Below, piece by piece: positions 1-8,758 of a stretch of 64,000 nucleotides of DNA (the stretch's first letter is position 1; every line of letters starts with the position of its first letter). Source of the stretch: Hyphomicrobiales bacterium (GTDB lineage: Bacteria > Pseudomonadota > Alphaproteobacteria > Rhizobiales > Beijerinckiaceae); the NCBI GenBank assembly GCA_028290405.1, contig JAQGJX010000086.1, forward strand, positions 1 through 64,000, given 5' to 3'. The notes below the pieces were generated by a model that was not told the origin of the DNA, did not search any database, and was given only the letters and a program-made list of their open reading frames with translations. The position numbers and the translations under genes are program-made.

Positions 1-2856
1 GCGAACAGCATCTCCATCGTTCCCACATGGTACGTCAGCAACGCCGCCGCGTCCGACTTCACCGCCGGCGCCACCATGGGCACGGACGCCGAACTCCTGA
101 AGTCCATAGCGGACGCGCAGGCCCAGGGCCTCAGCGTGATGTTGAAGCCCCACGTGGATTCGCTGGACGGAATCTACCGCGGCGATCTTGCGCCCGCCGA
201 CGTCGCCGCCTGGTTCGCCGGCTACAAGGACATGATCGTCCATTACGCCGCGATGGCGGAAGCCGGCGGCGTCTCTTCGCTCAGCATCGGTTGCGAATTG
301 CAGTCGCTGACCGGCGCTCAATACCAGAGCTATTGGCAGGATATCATCGCCACAGTTCGCGGCGTGTATCACGGCGAACTCACCTATGCGGCGGATTGGG
401 CGGAGGCGGCGCATGTCAGCTTCTGGGCGGACGTCGACGTCATCGGCGTGAACCCCTACATCCCTCTCGCGACGACGACCACGCCAACCCTGCAGGACCT
501 AGTCGACGCGTGGCATTCAGTCCCCGCGGACATGGACGTGGCGCATGCGCTGAACAACCTGTCTCCCATCGACTTTCTGCATTCGCTCTCCGTGGCCTAC
601 GACAAGCCGCTGATGCTCACCGAGGTGGGCTATCGCAGCGTGGACGGCGCCGCCATGAGCCCAGGCGACTGGAGCGCCACGGGCGTGGTGGACGAAGCCG
701 AGCAGGCTATGCTGTATGACGCGCTCTTTCAGGTCTTCAGCGAGCGCGGCGGCGACTGGTTCCGCGGCGTTGAACTCTGGAATTGGGAACCCACCACAAA
801 TCCCGACCAACCCACAGGCTTCACCCCGCAAGGCAAGGAAGCCCTGCAGGTCATATCCGATTGGTTCAACGGCGTGCGGACCGGATCGGGCTTCGCCCAG
901 CAAGGCTCCGGGTCCGCCAACGTGATGGACGGCGGGCTTTACGCCGACCAACTATCGGGCGGCGCGGGCGACGATCTCATCAGGGGCGGCGACGGCGACG
1001 ACCTCCTGATCGGCGGACCAGATCACGTCACGACGCTTCAAACCACAAGCATCAGCGTCGTGGCGCAAGCCGACGTGCTGAACGGCGTCGGCGCGCAATT
1101 CCGCCTGCTGGTGAACGGCGTCCAGGTCGGGGCCGTGCAGGAAGCCGGCGCGACCGCGTCCTCCTTCACGTTCTCCTTCGCCAACATAGGCCCGGTCAAC
1201 TCGATGGCCATCGAGTTCCTCAACGACGCACAAGCGAACGGCGGCGATCGCAATCTCCATGTGCGTTCCATGGACGTCAATGGAAACGCCCTAGACCTCG
1301 CCACGGCTCAAAACCCTTCGGGCAATCCCGATGGCACGATGTGGTTCAACTCGCAGCTCTACTTTGTGACGTCTGACAAGCAGGATCTCTTCGTCGGCGC
1401 CATGACGGACAATGACGCCCTGATGGGCGGCGCAGGGGACGACGTGCTGCGCGGCGGCGCCGGCGACGATCTTCTCGACGGCGGCGACGGCTATGACACT
1501 GCGGTGTTCAGCGGCGCGCGCGCCGACTACACGCTGGCGCGCAACGCGGACGGATCGATCACCATCACGGACAGCCGCGCAGGATCGCCGGACGGCGTGG
1601 ATATCGCCAAATGGATTGAAGACTTTCAGTTCAGCGATGGCGTCATTCACACGGCCGACATCGCCGCGCCCATTGCGCTGAGCATGACGGCGGACGCCTC
1701 GGGGCTGACGCGCCAGACGTCGATCAACCTGAACCTTGGCGTGATCGCCGACGCGCGTGTTGAGGCTATCGCTATTTATGACTCAGGAACGTTCCTGGGA
1801 AATGGCGCGCTCAACAGCTCCGGCCAGTGGGTGTTCAACGCCGCCAACCTCAGCGACGGCGCACACGCGTTCACCGCTGTGGCGCTGACGCAATCCGGCG
1901 TGCAGATCGGCGCTACGTCCACGTCGTCGAGCGTGATCGTCGATTCGCTCGCGCCGATCGTGTCCGCGACTGAAAGCGTCAGCGGCCTCACCAAGCTCGG
2001 CACGACCGTCATCAAGGCCATTGCGTCCGACACGTCCGGCGTCACGTCGGTGCATGTATTCGATCAGGGCCGTGACCTGGGACTCGCGACGCAGGCCAGC
2101 GATGGAAGCTGGACGTTCACCGCAACGAACCTCGCCGACGGAACCCACAACTTCACAGTGTCGGCGACCGATGCGGCCGGCAACGTCACGGGCGCGGTCT
2201 CGGCTGGCCCCACGCTGATCGTCGACAGAACGGCGCCGGTGACCTCCATCACGAACGCCATCGTCAAGCAGGGGGTCACCACCATTTCAGGGCAGAGCGA
2301 AGCCAACAGCCTCGTGACCTTGTACGACGGCAACAAGATCGTCGCTCAAAACATCCAGTCCGACGTGAACGGCGCCTGGACCTATGCGTCGGCGGCGTTG
2401 TCCACCACGGCTAAACACGTCTTCACCGCGTCGGCGACGGATCTCGCCGGAAACACTGGCGTGCAAGGCAACCATCTGGTTCTGGGCACGACCGGCAAGG
2501 ATTCGTTGTCCGATTCTTCTAGCGACGTCGTGTTCATCGGCGGCAGCGGAAACGACAGCATGAACGGCGGCGGAGGCGGCGACACGTTCATCTTCCAGTC
2601 CGGCTTTGGCGTGGACAAGATCAGCGGCTTCGCGGCGGCCACCACCCTGTCTCGCGACCATGACGTGCTGGCGTTCGATCACACGATCGCAGCCTTGGCG
2701 GGCGTTCACACCGACGCAGAGCTTGCGACCTACATCCTGAGCCACACCCGGGACGTCAACGGATCCGCGGTCATCACCTTCGACAGCTTGAACAGCATCA
2801 CGCTGAGCGACGTGACCAAGGCGCAACTGACAATGGTGGATTTCCACCTGATTTAG
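1..2856 (+). CDS. Secreted clan GH-A glycosidase with RTX, CBM and Ig-like modules (5' end outside window)
   Basis: The reading frame is open from base 1, so the gene begins upstream and about 951 residues are visible. The first ~285 residues are a TIM-barrel glycosidase resembling GH113-type enzymes, with likely acid/base Glu99 in GCELQ and nucleophile Glu208 in LTEVGY, plus a conserved VNPY. Next come an RTX nonapeptide block (GGAGDDLIRGGDGDDLL), a Ca-dependent carbohydrate-binding module (EFLNDA...GGDRNLHVRSMDVNG), a second RTX block, three or more Bap-like Ig repeats (DSLAPIVSA, DRTAPVTSI), and a terminal RTX segment. RTX repeats imply type I secretion and calcium-dependent folding outside the cell. 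No type I transporter is visible. Position beside a polysaccharide locus suggests it trims, releases or anchors that polymer (inference). The substrate cannot be read from sequence. Confidence 0.82.
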   Translation, partial: ANSISIVPTWYVSNAAASDFTAGATMGTDAELLKSIADAQAQGLSVMLKPHVDSLDGIYRGDLAPADVAAWFAGYKDMIVHYAAMAEAGGVSSLSIGCELQSLTGAQYQSYWQDIIATVRGVYHGELTYAADWAEAAHVSFWADVDVIGVNPYIPLATTTTPTLQDLVDAWHSVPADMDVAHALNNLSPIDFLHSLSVAYDKPLMLTEVGYRSVDGAAMSPGDWSATGVVDEAEQAMLYDALFQVFSERGGDWFRGVELWNWEPTTNPDQPTGFTPQGKEALQVISDWFNGVRTGSGFAQQGSGSANVMDGGLYADQLSGGAGDDLIRGGDGDDLLIGGPDHVTTLQTTSISVVAQADVLNGVGAQFRLLVNGVQVGAVQEAGATASSFTFSFANIGPVNSMAIEFLNDAQANGGDRNLHVRSMDVNGNALDLATAQNPSGNPDGTMWFNSQLYFVTSDKQDLFVGAMTDNDALMGGAGDDVLRGGAGDDLLDGGDGYDTAVFSGARADYTLARNADGSITITDSRAGSPDGVDIAKWIEDFQFSDGVIHTADIAAPIALSMTADASGLTRQTSINLNLGVIADARVEAIAIYDSGTFLGNGALNSSGQWVFNAANLSDGAHAFTAVALTQSGVQIGATSTSSSVIVDSLAPIVSATESVSGLTKLGTTVIKAIASDTSGVTSVHVFDQGRDLGLATQASDGSWTFTATNLADGTHNFTVSATDAAGNVTGAVSAGPTLIVDRTAPVTSITNAIVKQGVTTISGQSEANSLVTLYDGNKIVAQNIQSDVNGAWTYASAALSTTAKHVFTASATDLAGNTGVQGNHLVLGTTGKDSLSDSSSDVVFIGGSGNDSMNGGGGGDTFIFQSGFGVDKISGFAAATTLSRDHDVLAFDHTIAALAGVHTDAELATYILSHTRDVNGSAVITFDSLNSITLSDVTKAQLTMVDFHLI

Positions 2857-2904
2857 GCCAGGAGCGCGCCAGCCCGACCAAACCGCGGCTGGCGCGCAGA
2901 CCTA

Positions 2905-3825
2905 TCAGTCCGGCATCAGAAGGCGCCACTCGCGCCTGAGGTTCAGCTCGCTGTCGAGGCTTGCGCGCCCGGCGGCCTCCACTTCCGAAAGCGTCACGCG
3001 AAGTTGCTGGAAGTCTTGCGCCGCGTGCGAACGCCGCCGCTTGGCGTCGCCATACGCCATGGCGGCCTCCAGAAGCCGCCGGTGGTCCATCGAGAGTCCA
3101 TCGAAGTCGATCACGCGTTCGCAGAGCCTGTTGAGCGCGGCTTCCGTGCGGACAATCTCCTCCTGCAGCGCAGCCTCATCGGCCAGCGTCGCCTCTTCGC
3201 CCTCGGACCCTGCGAGAAGCTGGCTGTAGCTGTCCAGCGCCGCGAGCAGGTCGCCCACGATGCCTTCAAGCTCAAGGTCCTTCGCCGAATGACCCGATGC
3301 GGTGTCGACCACGAGGCCGCCGGTCTGCGCGCGTTCCCGCAAGCCAATCGATGACGTCACCGCCTGAGCCAATGACTTGAGCGTCTCGATGTCCTGGGTG
3401 CGCCACGCTCTGGGCTTCGAGTCCAGCACGCAGAGCGATCCAATGGCGTGCCCGTCCGCGATGATGATTGGGATTCCCGCATAGGCGATCACACCGAATT
3501 CCGTCACCGCTGGATTATCCTTCAACAGCGGGTGCTTCCGGGCGTCTTCGATGATGAACGGCTCTCTAGTGGCGACTGCGTACTGGCAGAACGAATGCTG
3601 GACCGGCGTCTGCCCGCCTTCGCAGATGTCTCCAAACGAGCCGATGCACGTATGGAAGAACTGCCGCTCAGCATCCACCAGCGAAATCAGGGCGATTGGC
3701 GCATCCGTCAACCGCATGGCGAGCCGCGCCAGCTGATTGAACGCATCGTCGGAGGGCGTATCAAGCAGGCCCGTCTTCCCAAGCGCCGCAAGCCTTTCTG
3801 GGTCTGTAATGACATCGTCGATCAT
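2905..3825 (-). CDS. GAF-domain sensor-like protein
   Basis: The protein has 306 aa. Residues ~1-165 form a GAF domain of the type found in free-standing sensors: ERLAALGKTGLLDTPSDDAFNQLARLA, then FCQYAV and FGVIAYAGIPI. The C-terminal ~130 residues are charged and predicted helical (EGEEATLADEAALQEEIVRTEAAL), probably a coiled coil. No kinase, GGDEF or HTH output domain is visible. The ATG is preceded by GAGG at good spacing. It sits between the RTX glycosidase and the WecG-type transferase and may tune the polysaccharide locus, but ligand and partner are unknown. Confidence 0.7.
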   Translation of the reverse strand: MIDDVITDPERLAALGKTGLLDTPSDDAFNQLARLAMRLTDAPIALISLVDAERQFFHTCIGSFGDICEGGQTPVQHSFCQYAVATREPFIIEDARKHPLLKDNPAVTEFGVIAYAGIPIIIADGHAIGSLCVLDSKPRAWRTQDIETLKSLAQAVTSSIGLRERAQTGGLVVDTASGHSAKDLELEGIVGDLLAALDSYSQLLAGSEGEEATLADEAALQEEIVRTEAALNRLCERVIDFDGLSMDHRRLLEAAMAYGDAKRRRSHAAQDFQQLRVTLSEVEAAGRASLDSELNLRREWRLLMPD

Positions 3826-3871
3826 CAGTTATAGGACCTCAATAAACGTGTAACTTAACCAGCAATAACTA

Positions 3872-4660
3872 TCACGGCACCTTCCGGCCGCGATTCGCCA
3901 AAGAGGACGCAAGCCGTATCGCAAATAGACCATAGTCAAAAAAGTATCTTCGCCACAACCTCGTTGGTTCTTTGTACAATCGGTACAACCACCTAAGGTT
4001 CAGCTTGTCGAATCGTTCCGGATAGTATTGCAGGCCATTTGCAAGCTGGTCGAGATACCCGCCACACGTGAAGCCAACACCACGCCAACCTGAAATGCGA
4101 AGCTCCAGCAAAAAGCTTTCCTGATTTTTCCAGCCCATCGCGGCGATCACGATGTCCGGATCATCTTGCCGCACGCGCGCGATCATCCCAGCCTTGTCGC
4201 CGTATCCATCAAGGACAAGCGAAATCACCAGAGCGGGAAACGCCGCCTTGAGCTGTGCGGCGGCGGCTTCACCCACGCCCGGCCGACCGCCGACGAGGCA
4301 GACAGAACGACCCTTCGCTTCGGAGTCGCGCAGAACAGGGATCGCAAGGGACGTGCTGTCGAAACTGGCGCGCACCGCCTCACGTCGATGCAAGAGGCGT
4401 ATGGCCTTCACCATCCCCTGCCCGTCCGGCAGCACCAGATCGAAACTCGCAAGCAGATCCCGATAAACGGGATCTTTTTCCGCAAACGACACCGAGCTTG
4501 GATTCACAAACGTGATCAGCATGCCCGCGCCAGCCTGAAGCCCCGTCTCGAGCGCCGCAAGGATGCTGTCCAGACTGCGCGCCGCGTCCACGCGGACGCC
4601 CAGCACGGAAAGCCTTATGACCTCCTGCCCTGCCGCCTCTTCTGCAGACTCGAGGGACAT
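3872..4660 (-). CDS. WecG/TagA/CpsF-family glycosyltransferase
   Basis: The protein has 262 aa, typical for the family (GT26). It shows the N-terminal FVNPSSVSFAEKDP segment, LPDGQGMV, the central VCLVGGRPGVGEAAA segment, AAMGWKNQESFL, and the C-terminal LRWLYRLYKEPTRLWRRY. Members transfer N-acetylmannosamine-type or related sugars to an undecaprenyl-PP-linked acceptor at the cytoplasmic face of the inner membrane. It lies 24 bp downstream of the chain-length/co-polymerase gene on the same strand, so the two are probably co-transcribed. It is a candidate for adding one of the first sugars after the WbaP-like enzyme (inference). The donor sugar is not predictable here. Confidence 0.85.
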   Translation of the reverse strand: MSLESAEEAAGQEVIRLSVLGVRVDAARSLDSILAALETGLQAGAGMLITFVNPSSVSFAEKDPVYRDLLASFDLVLPDGQGMVKAIRLLHRREAVRASFDSTSLAIPVLRDSEAKGRSVCLVGGRPGVGEAAAAQLKAAFPALVISLVLDGYGDKAGMIARVRQDDPDIVIAAMGWKNQESFLLELRISGWRGVGFTCGGYLDQLANGLQYYPERFDKLNLRWLYRLYKEPTRLWRRYFFDYGLFAIRLASSLANRGRKVP

Positions 4661-4684
4661 GCGGGAGCGCTCCGTTCCGTTGTT

Positions 4685-6097
4685 TCAGAAAATCGTTTTT
4701 GGAAAGGCCGGATCCATGCAGGCGACGAGCGGCGCACGGCCCGCGCTGCTGTCCTCAATCAGCCGCAGAGCCTCAAGCGTCTCCGATTGCAGGTCCGACT
4801 GAAGGGTGACCAACAGGACGGTCATCGGCAGAAGATTGACAAGGAATGGAGCGTCGCCGCTCACGAGGATCGGCGGCAGGTCGACGATGACGCAATCGTA
4901 CGCCTCGGCGCCAGCGCTCAGCGCTGACCTTAGCCAAGCGGCGGGATTGAAATGCGTCGCGCTCGACCGATGCGGCGCGACGACGTCAAGACCATTCTGC
5001 ACAGGGCTAGGGGCTTGCCCCGCATCGTCCGGTTGACCCGGCGGCGCCGCCATGTCGATGAGCAGAGTCTTTCGTCCCATCCGGGCGAACAGCATCGCCA
5101 TATTGGCGGCCGCAAGGGGTCTTTCAAAACTCGGCGCCGCGCTCGCGAAGCCCGCCACGATGGCATGTTGCGCAACGGCGCCCTGCTCCAGCACGAACGC
5201 CAATCGTCGCAACCCCTCCAAAAACGGCGATGTCTCGGGCTCCGCGTAGGGCGGCACGTCCCGCGCAGCTGGCGGCCGTCGCCGACGTTGAAAAAGTCCC
5301 TGCGCGCCAGCCTTCACCGCCGTCTTGCGGCTTGGCGCGCCTAGCGCGCCAGCGCAAGCTCGGCCCAGCGCGTTCGCCACGTCGCCAGCCGAAGAGAAAC
5401 GAGGCCGCACCGCCTCCATCGCCGCAAGCGCGACGCCGCTGAGCAACAGGCCGCCCAGAAAGCCTGCAGCCCCCAGCATGACGGCTCCAAGCCCCGCATT
5501 TTCAAGCGGGCGGGTCGCCTGCCCGATGATGCGGGTCGCTGTCGGTGCGTTCGCGCGTTCAGTGATCTTTTCTGCGAACGCGCGTTGATCCTCCACGAAG
5601 CGCATCGCGACCGCGTTGGCGATGCGCGCAGCTTTCTCGGCGTCCCGCGAGCGTGCGGTGAGTTCAACCACATGGGACGCGCCGACGCGCGAGGCGGCAA
5701 GAGAACGGCGCAGTCTCGCAATGGCCATCTGCTCTTCGCGGTAGTCGCGCGGGACGTCTGCATCCCCGAAGAGACGTGCGGACAGTCGATCCGAACCGTT
5801 GAACTCAGGATCCTTCGCCAGTCGCAACGCAGCCACCACCGGCCTCAGGATGAGATCGGACTGGATCGTCGCCACCTGCGTGTCGACGTACCCCGGTTCA
5901 TCAATGTATTGCGGCGGATCCGACACGGTGCGAGGACGACGATTTTCGACCACGAGCGTCGCAGTGGCGGCGTAGTAGGACGGCGCGAACATCGCATACA
6001 GAACGCCCAGCAGGCCTGCGCAGACGCCAGCGATCAACATGCGCCGATAATGGCGGCCAAGGAAGTTGAAGACCGCGCCAATTTCCGTGTCGTGCAT
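4685..6097 (-). CDS. Wzz/Wzc-type polysaccharide co-polymerase with degenerate kinase domain
   Basis: The protein has 470 aa from the ATG at 6097, preceded by AGGAAC; a longer frame to 6148 exists but would place extra residues before the Wzz domain. Membrane segments lie at ~20-38 and ~203-227 and bracket a periplasmic Wzz domain (ATATLVVENRRP...). The C-terminal half resembles a BY-kinase: LLIDMA (Walker A') and DCVIVDLPPIL (Walker B) are present. The Walker A position (~313-333) reads AGFASAAPSFERPL with no lysine, and the C-terminus lacks a tyrosine cluster. It is probably a chain-length regulator and scaffold without kinase activity. It is transcribed divergently from the export protein. 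Confidence 0.85.
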   Translation of the reverse strand: MHDTEIGAVFNFLGRHYRRMLIAGVCAGLLGVLYAMFAPSYYAATATLVVENRRPRTVSDPPQYIDEPGYVDTQVATIQSDLILRPVVAALRLAKDPEFNGSDRLSARLFGDADVPRDYREEQMAIARLRRSLAASRVGASHVVELTARSRDAEKAARIANAVAMRFVEDQRAFAEKITERANAPTATRIIGQATRPLENAGLGAVMLGAAGFLGGLLLSGVALAAMEAVRPRFSSAGDVANALGRACAGALGAPSRKTAVKAGAQGLFQRRRRPPAARDVPPYAEPETSPFLEGLRRLAFVLEQGAVAQHAIVAGFASAAPSFERPLAAANMAMLFARMGRKTLLIDMAAPPGQPDDAGQAPSPVQNGLDVVAPHRSSATHFNPAAWLRSALSAGAEAYDCVIVDLPPILVSGDAPFLVNLLPMTVLLVTLQSDLQSETLEALRLIEDSSAGRAPLVACMDPAFPKTIF

Positions 6098-6254
6098 GCA
6101 CAAGGTTCCTGCAACGCGGCATGGACGAACAAGCCCTGCCGCCTCCACCCTGACGCACGCGCTACCGTATGATTGTCAGGCACAAGCCAATATTAATTGC
6201 CTTGTAAGATACATATGTAGATCATATGCCCACGTGATGGGTAGAGGCCGTTTA
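6098..6254. promoter_or_regulatory. Divergent promoter region of the polysaccharide export genes
   Basis: This 157-bp region separates the co-polymerase (minus) from the export protein (plus). Its right half is AT-rich and carries two CATATG palindromes at 6212-6217 and 6223-6228, 11 bp apart, so on the same helix face. Such a pair is a plausible operator for a dimeric regulator of polysaccharide synthesis. No regulator could be matched. Confidence 0.45.
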
Positions 6255-7535
6255 ATGAACCCCGTAAAAAAACTGGCGTTGGTTACTGTTCTTGCGATCG
6301 CTCCTGTCATTCCTGCGCTCGCTCAGGGCGCGGATTATAAGCTGCAGGCGTCCGACAAGGTGCGCATCAACGTCATTGAATGGTCGACGTCAGGCGGAGA
6401 CAGCCGGGCGCGCATGAGCGGCGAGTTCAAGCTGTCTCCCGGGGGCGAAGTCGCGCTCCCCCTTCTGGGCCTCGTTCCCGCTGCTGGCCTCACGGCTCGC
6501 CAGTTGAGCGAGACGATCACCAGGCTGATCGCCGAAAAGGCGGCGCTCCTGACGACGCCCGTCACCACCGTCGAAATCGTGGACTATCGGCCCATATTTA
6601 TATTGGGCGCAGTCGATAAGCCCGGAGAATACGCCTATCGGCCGGACATGGTCGCCGTTCATGCGCTGGCGCTGGCCGGCGGCGTCTATCGCAGGACCGA
6701 TCTCACATTCATCCGCGTTGACCGGGAAATCACGACCGCCGAGGGCGAAATCCGGATTTTGCAAAAAACCAGCGACGAACTGACCATTCGGCGCGCACGG
6801 CTGCAGGCGGAAGTCGAAAACCTCGCTTCATTCAGCATGTCGGGGCTCACGCTATTTGGCTCAAGCACGGAAGACTCGTCTCGCTCGATCCATAGAGAAC
6901 AGACGATGCTGCGGGTGCGCCGGGAGGACTTTCAATCTGAACTCGCCGCGCGGGCCAAACTGATGGTCCTCGCTGAAGAACAGAAGCGCTTCCTCTCCGA
7001 TGCGGTCGCCATTCAGGATGCGCGCGAGTCGCTGCTGCGCAAGGAAGTGGACGAAGTCCGGAGCCTCATCAACAAGGGGCTCACGTCAATCCCTCGCCAG
7101 CTTGCCGCCGAAACCGCCCTCGCGGATGCGGCTTTTCGCAAAAAGGACCTGCAAGCGCAGCTTTCGCAGGCTTCGCAGGCGCTCATCACGAATGAACAGC
7201 AAACGGCCGCGCTCAAGGCGCGCCGCACGGCGTCGCTCGTTGGCGAAGCGCAACAGGTGGAACGGGAGATCGACGAGACTCGCAACAAGATGCGCACGGC
7301 CCGAAAGCTGCGCGCCGAGGCTGAGGCCCTCCTGTCCTATTCGCCCCTCACGAACGTCGACTTTTCAGCGGTGACATTTCGCCTTCTGCGCGACGGCAAG
7401 CCTGCGCCCGCCTCCGAAACGACGAAGCTCAATCCGGGCGACGTCGTCATGATCGTCGGTCCGCGAGAGGGCTTGCGCGACACAGGCGCCGGGAGCGATC
7501 CAGCGCCGGGAAGCAAGGGCGCCACGGAGGATTGA
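6255..7535 (+). CDS. Polysaccharide export protein, Wza/ExoF-like (OPX family)
   Basis: The protein has 426 aa from the ATG at 6255, preceded by AGAGG 7 nt upstream. A signal peptide (MNPVKKLALVTVLAIAPVIPALAQ) precedes the Poly_export domain (DYKLQASDKVRINVIEW...GEVALPLLGLV) and an SLBB-like segment (IFILGAVDKPGEYAY). A long helical coiled-coil region (~170-380) follows, then a short C-terminal domain (FRLLRDGKP...LNPGDVVMI). There is no lipobox cysteine, unlike E. coli Wza, and the architecture resembles rhizobial ExoF. It should act in the periplasm and outer membrane to export the polymer. Its last 199 bp overlap the convergent Wzy-like gene. Confidence 0.88.
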   Translation: MNPVKKLALVTVLAIAPVIPALAQGADYKLQASDKVRINVIEWSTSGGDSRARMSGEFKLSPGGEVALPLLGLVPAAGLTARQLSETITRLIAEKAALLTTPVTTVEIVDYRPIFILGAVDKPGEYAYRPDMVAVHALALAGGVYRRTDLTFIRVDREITTAEGEIRILQKTSDELTIRRARLQAEVENLASFSMSGLTLFGSSTEDSSRSIHREQTMLRVRREDFQSELAARAKLMVLAEEQKRFLSDAVAIQDARESLLRKEVDEVRSLINKGLTSIPRQLAAETALADAAFRKKDLQAQLSQASQALITNEQQTAALKARRTASLVGEAQQVEREIDETRNKMRTARKLRAEAEALLSYSPLTNVDFSAVTFRLLRDGKPAPASETTKLNPGDVVMIVGPREGLRDTGAGSDPAPGSKGATED

Positions 7536-8758
7536 GTTTTGGAGGCCCGTGCGAATTGAACGAACAGAACATACGTGAACGTGATCTGAAACGCGCTTGT
7601 GGAGCGCAGCAGGAACGTCTCTGTGAGATTGATGACATAGAAAAGGACCAGGAAGCTGAGCATCGCGCCAGATTCGTAGGAGTCGCTTCGTCCGCCGGCT
7701 TGGCTGACGCGTCTGCATAATTTGATCGTCACGGCCGCGAAGGCCATGAGGCCGACGAGGCCCAATTCGATCAGGATGGTGTTATAGCCGCTGTGGAAGT
7801 TATCCAGCACCCAGCCATGCTGTTTCTGAAACCCGTCGTAGAATTTCACGTCTGACCAGAAGCCGCTTAGGCCGAAGCCAAACGTGGGTTGACCAAGCCA
7901 GTTCTTCAAACCGTACTGCCAGATCAAGGTGCGTTCGGTGAGGTCGATGCGCGCCCCGAACGCTATAAGGTAATCGCGGCCCGTCGACGCGAGATGTGTC
8001 AGCGCCGCGGTCGCCAGCGCAGTGGCGGCCAGCGGGACGTAGGCGACGGCAATTGAAGCCATGCGTGACCGGCGAGCGAGCAAGACGCACGCAACAGCCG
8101 CAACGGCGATGACCGCGCCTCCCCTTGACCCCGACCCAACAAGGCACATCAGGCCAGCCGCAAGGACTGCCACGTCAAGCAAACGCTTGCGCTCCGACAG
8201 TCGCAGCAAAGCGATCGTCACAAGGAAGGCCGCGGCCGCTCCGAGCACCTGCTTGGAGACGAAGGGGCCAGACCATTGGCCGCTATGTTGCCATGTGGAG
8301 AGCACGCCGATGTGCGGCGCAAAGCGCACAAGCAGCATCGACAGGACAATCAACGCGAGGAGCCCAACATAAAGCAGGTCGAAGAATTGCCGCGGCCTCA
8401 GCAAGCCGACCAGGCGCCATGCCCCGAACGTGGTGATCAGGAACGCGATGGACTTCTGAAGTCCACCAGCTGGATTGCTGCTCCATGCGGGCGAAATCAT
8501 CGCGTAGGCGTAAAACAAGATGGGCCAGAGCAGGCCGTTGAGCGTCGGTCGGCTTTGGCGCGCGCCAGCGACGTAGGACACGAAGATGATGAACAGCCAG
8601 GCGGCAAGCACGATCACCTGCTGAAGCGCGTCCGCCTCGCTGGCGCCAGTCAGCGCCGGTTGAAAGTTGCCGACCGACAGAAGGACAATCACCAGAAAGG
8701 CGGCCCGGATGAAGAGAGATGGCGAGCCGTCGGCAACCCGCCCGTGCAAGCCCGTCAT
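7337..8758 (-). CDS. Wzy-like polysaccharide polymerase / O-antigen ligase family membrane protein
   Basis: The protein has 473 aa with about ten or more hydrophobic segments. The ATG at 8758 overlaps the stop of the glycosyltransferase gene (ATGA), which implies translational coupling; an ATG at 8767 is the alternative. The WaaL/Wzy-type motif NFHSGYNTILIELG lies in the large periplasmic loop region, and GSGSRGG in the middle is also typical of the family. The last membrane segment ends near FVQFARASK. About 75 further hydrophilic residues are encoded within the 3' end of the convergent export gene. The likely role is polymerising lipid-linked repeat units at the periplasmic face. A ligase role cannot be excluded. 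Confidence 0.82.
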   Translation of the reverse strand: MTGLHGRVADGSPSLFIRAAFLVIVLLSVGNFQPALTGASEADALQQVIVLAAWLFIIFVSYVAGARQSRPTLNGLLWPILFYAYAMISPAWSSNPAGGLQKSIAFLITTFGAWRLVGLLRPRQFFDLLYVGLLALIVLSMLLVRFAPHIGVLSTWQHSGQWSGPFVSKQVLGAAAAFLVTIALLRLSERKRLLDVAVLAAGLMCLVGSGSRGGAVIAVAAVACVLLARRSRMASIAVAYVPLAATALATAALTHLASTGRDYLIAFGARIDLTERTLIWQYGLKNWLGQPTFGFGLSGFWSDVKFYDGFQKQHGWVLDNFHSGYNTILIELGLVGLMAFAAVTIKLCRRVSQAGGRSDSYESGAMLSFLVLFYVINLTETFLLRSTSAFQITFTYVLFVQFARASKTQSSVAPLLPGAGSLPAPVSRKPSRGPTIMTTSPGLSFVVSEAGAGLPSRRRRNVTAEKSTFVRGE

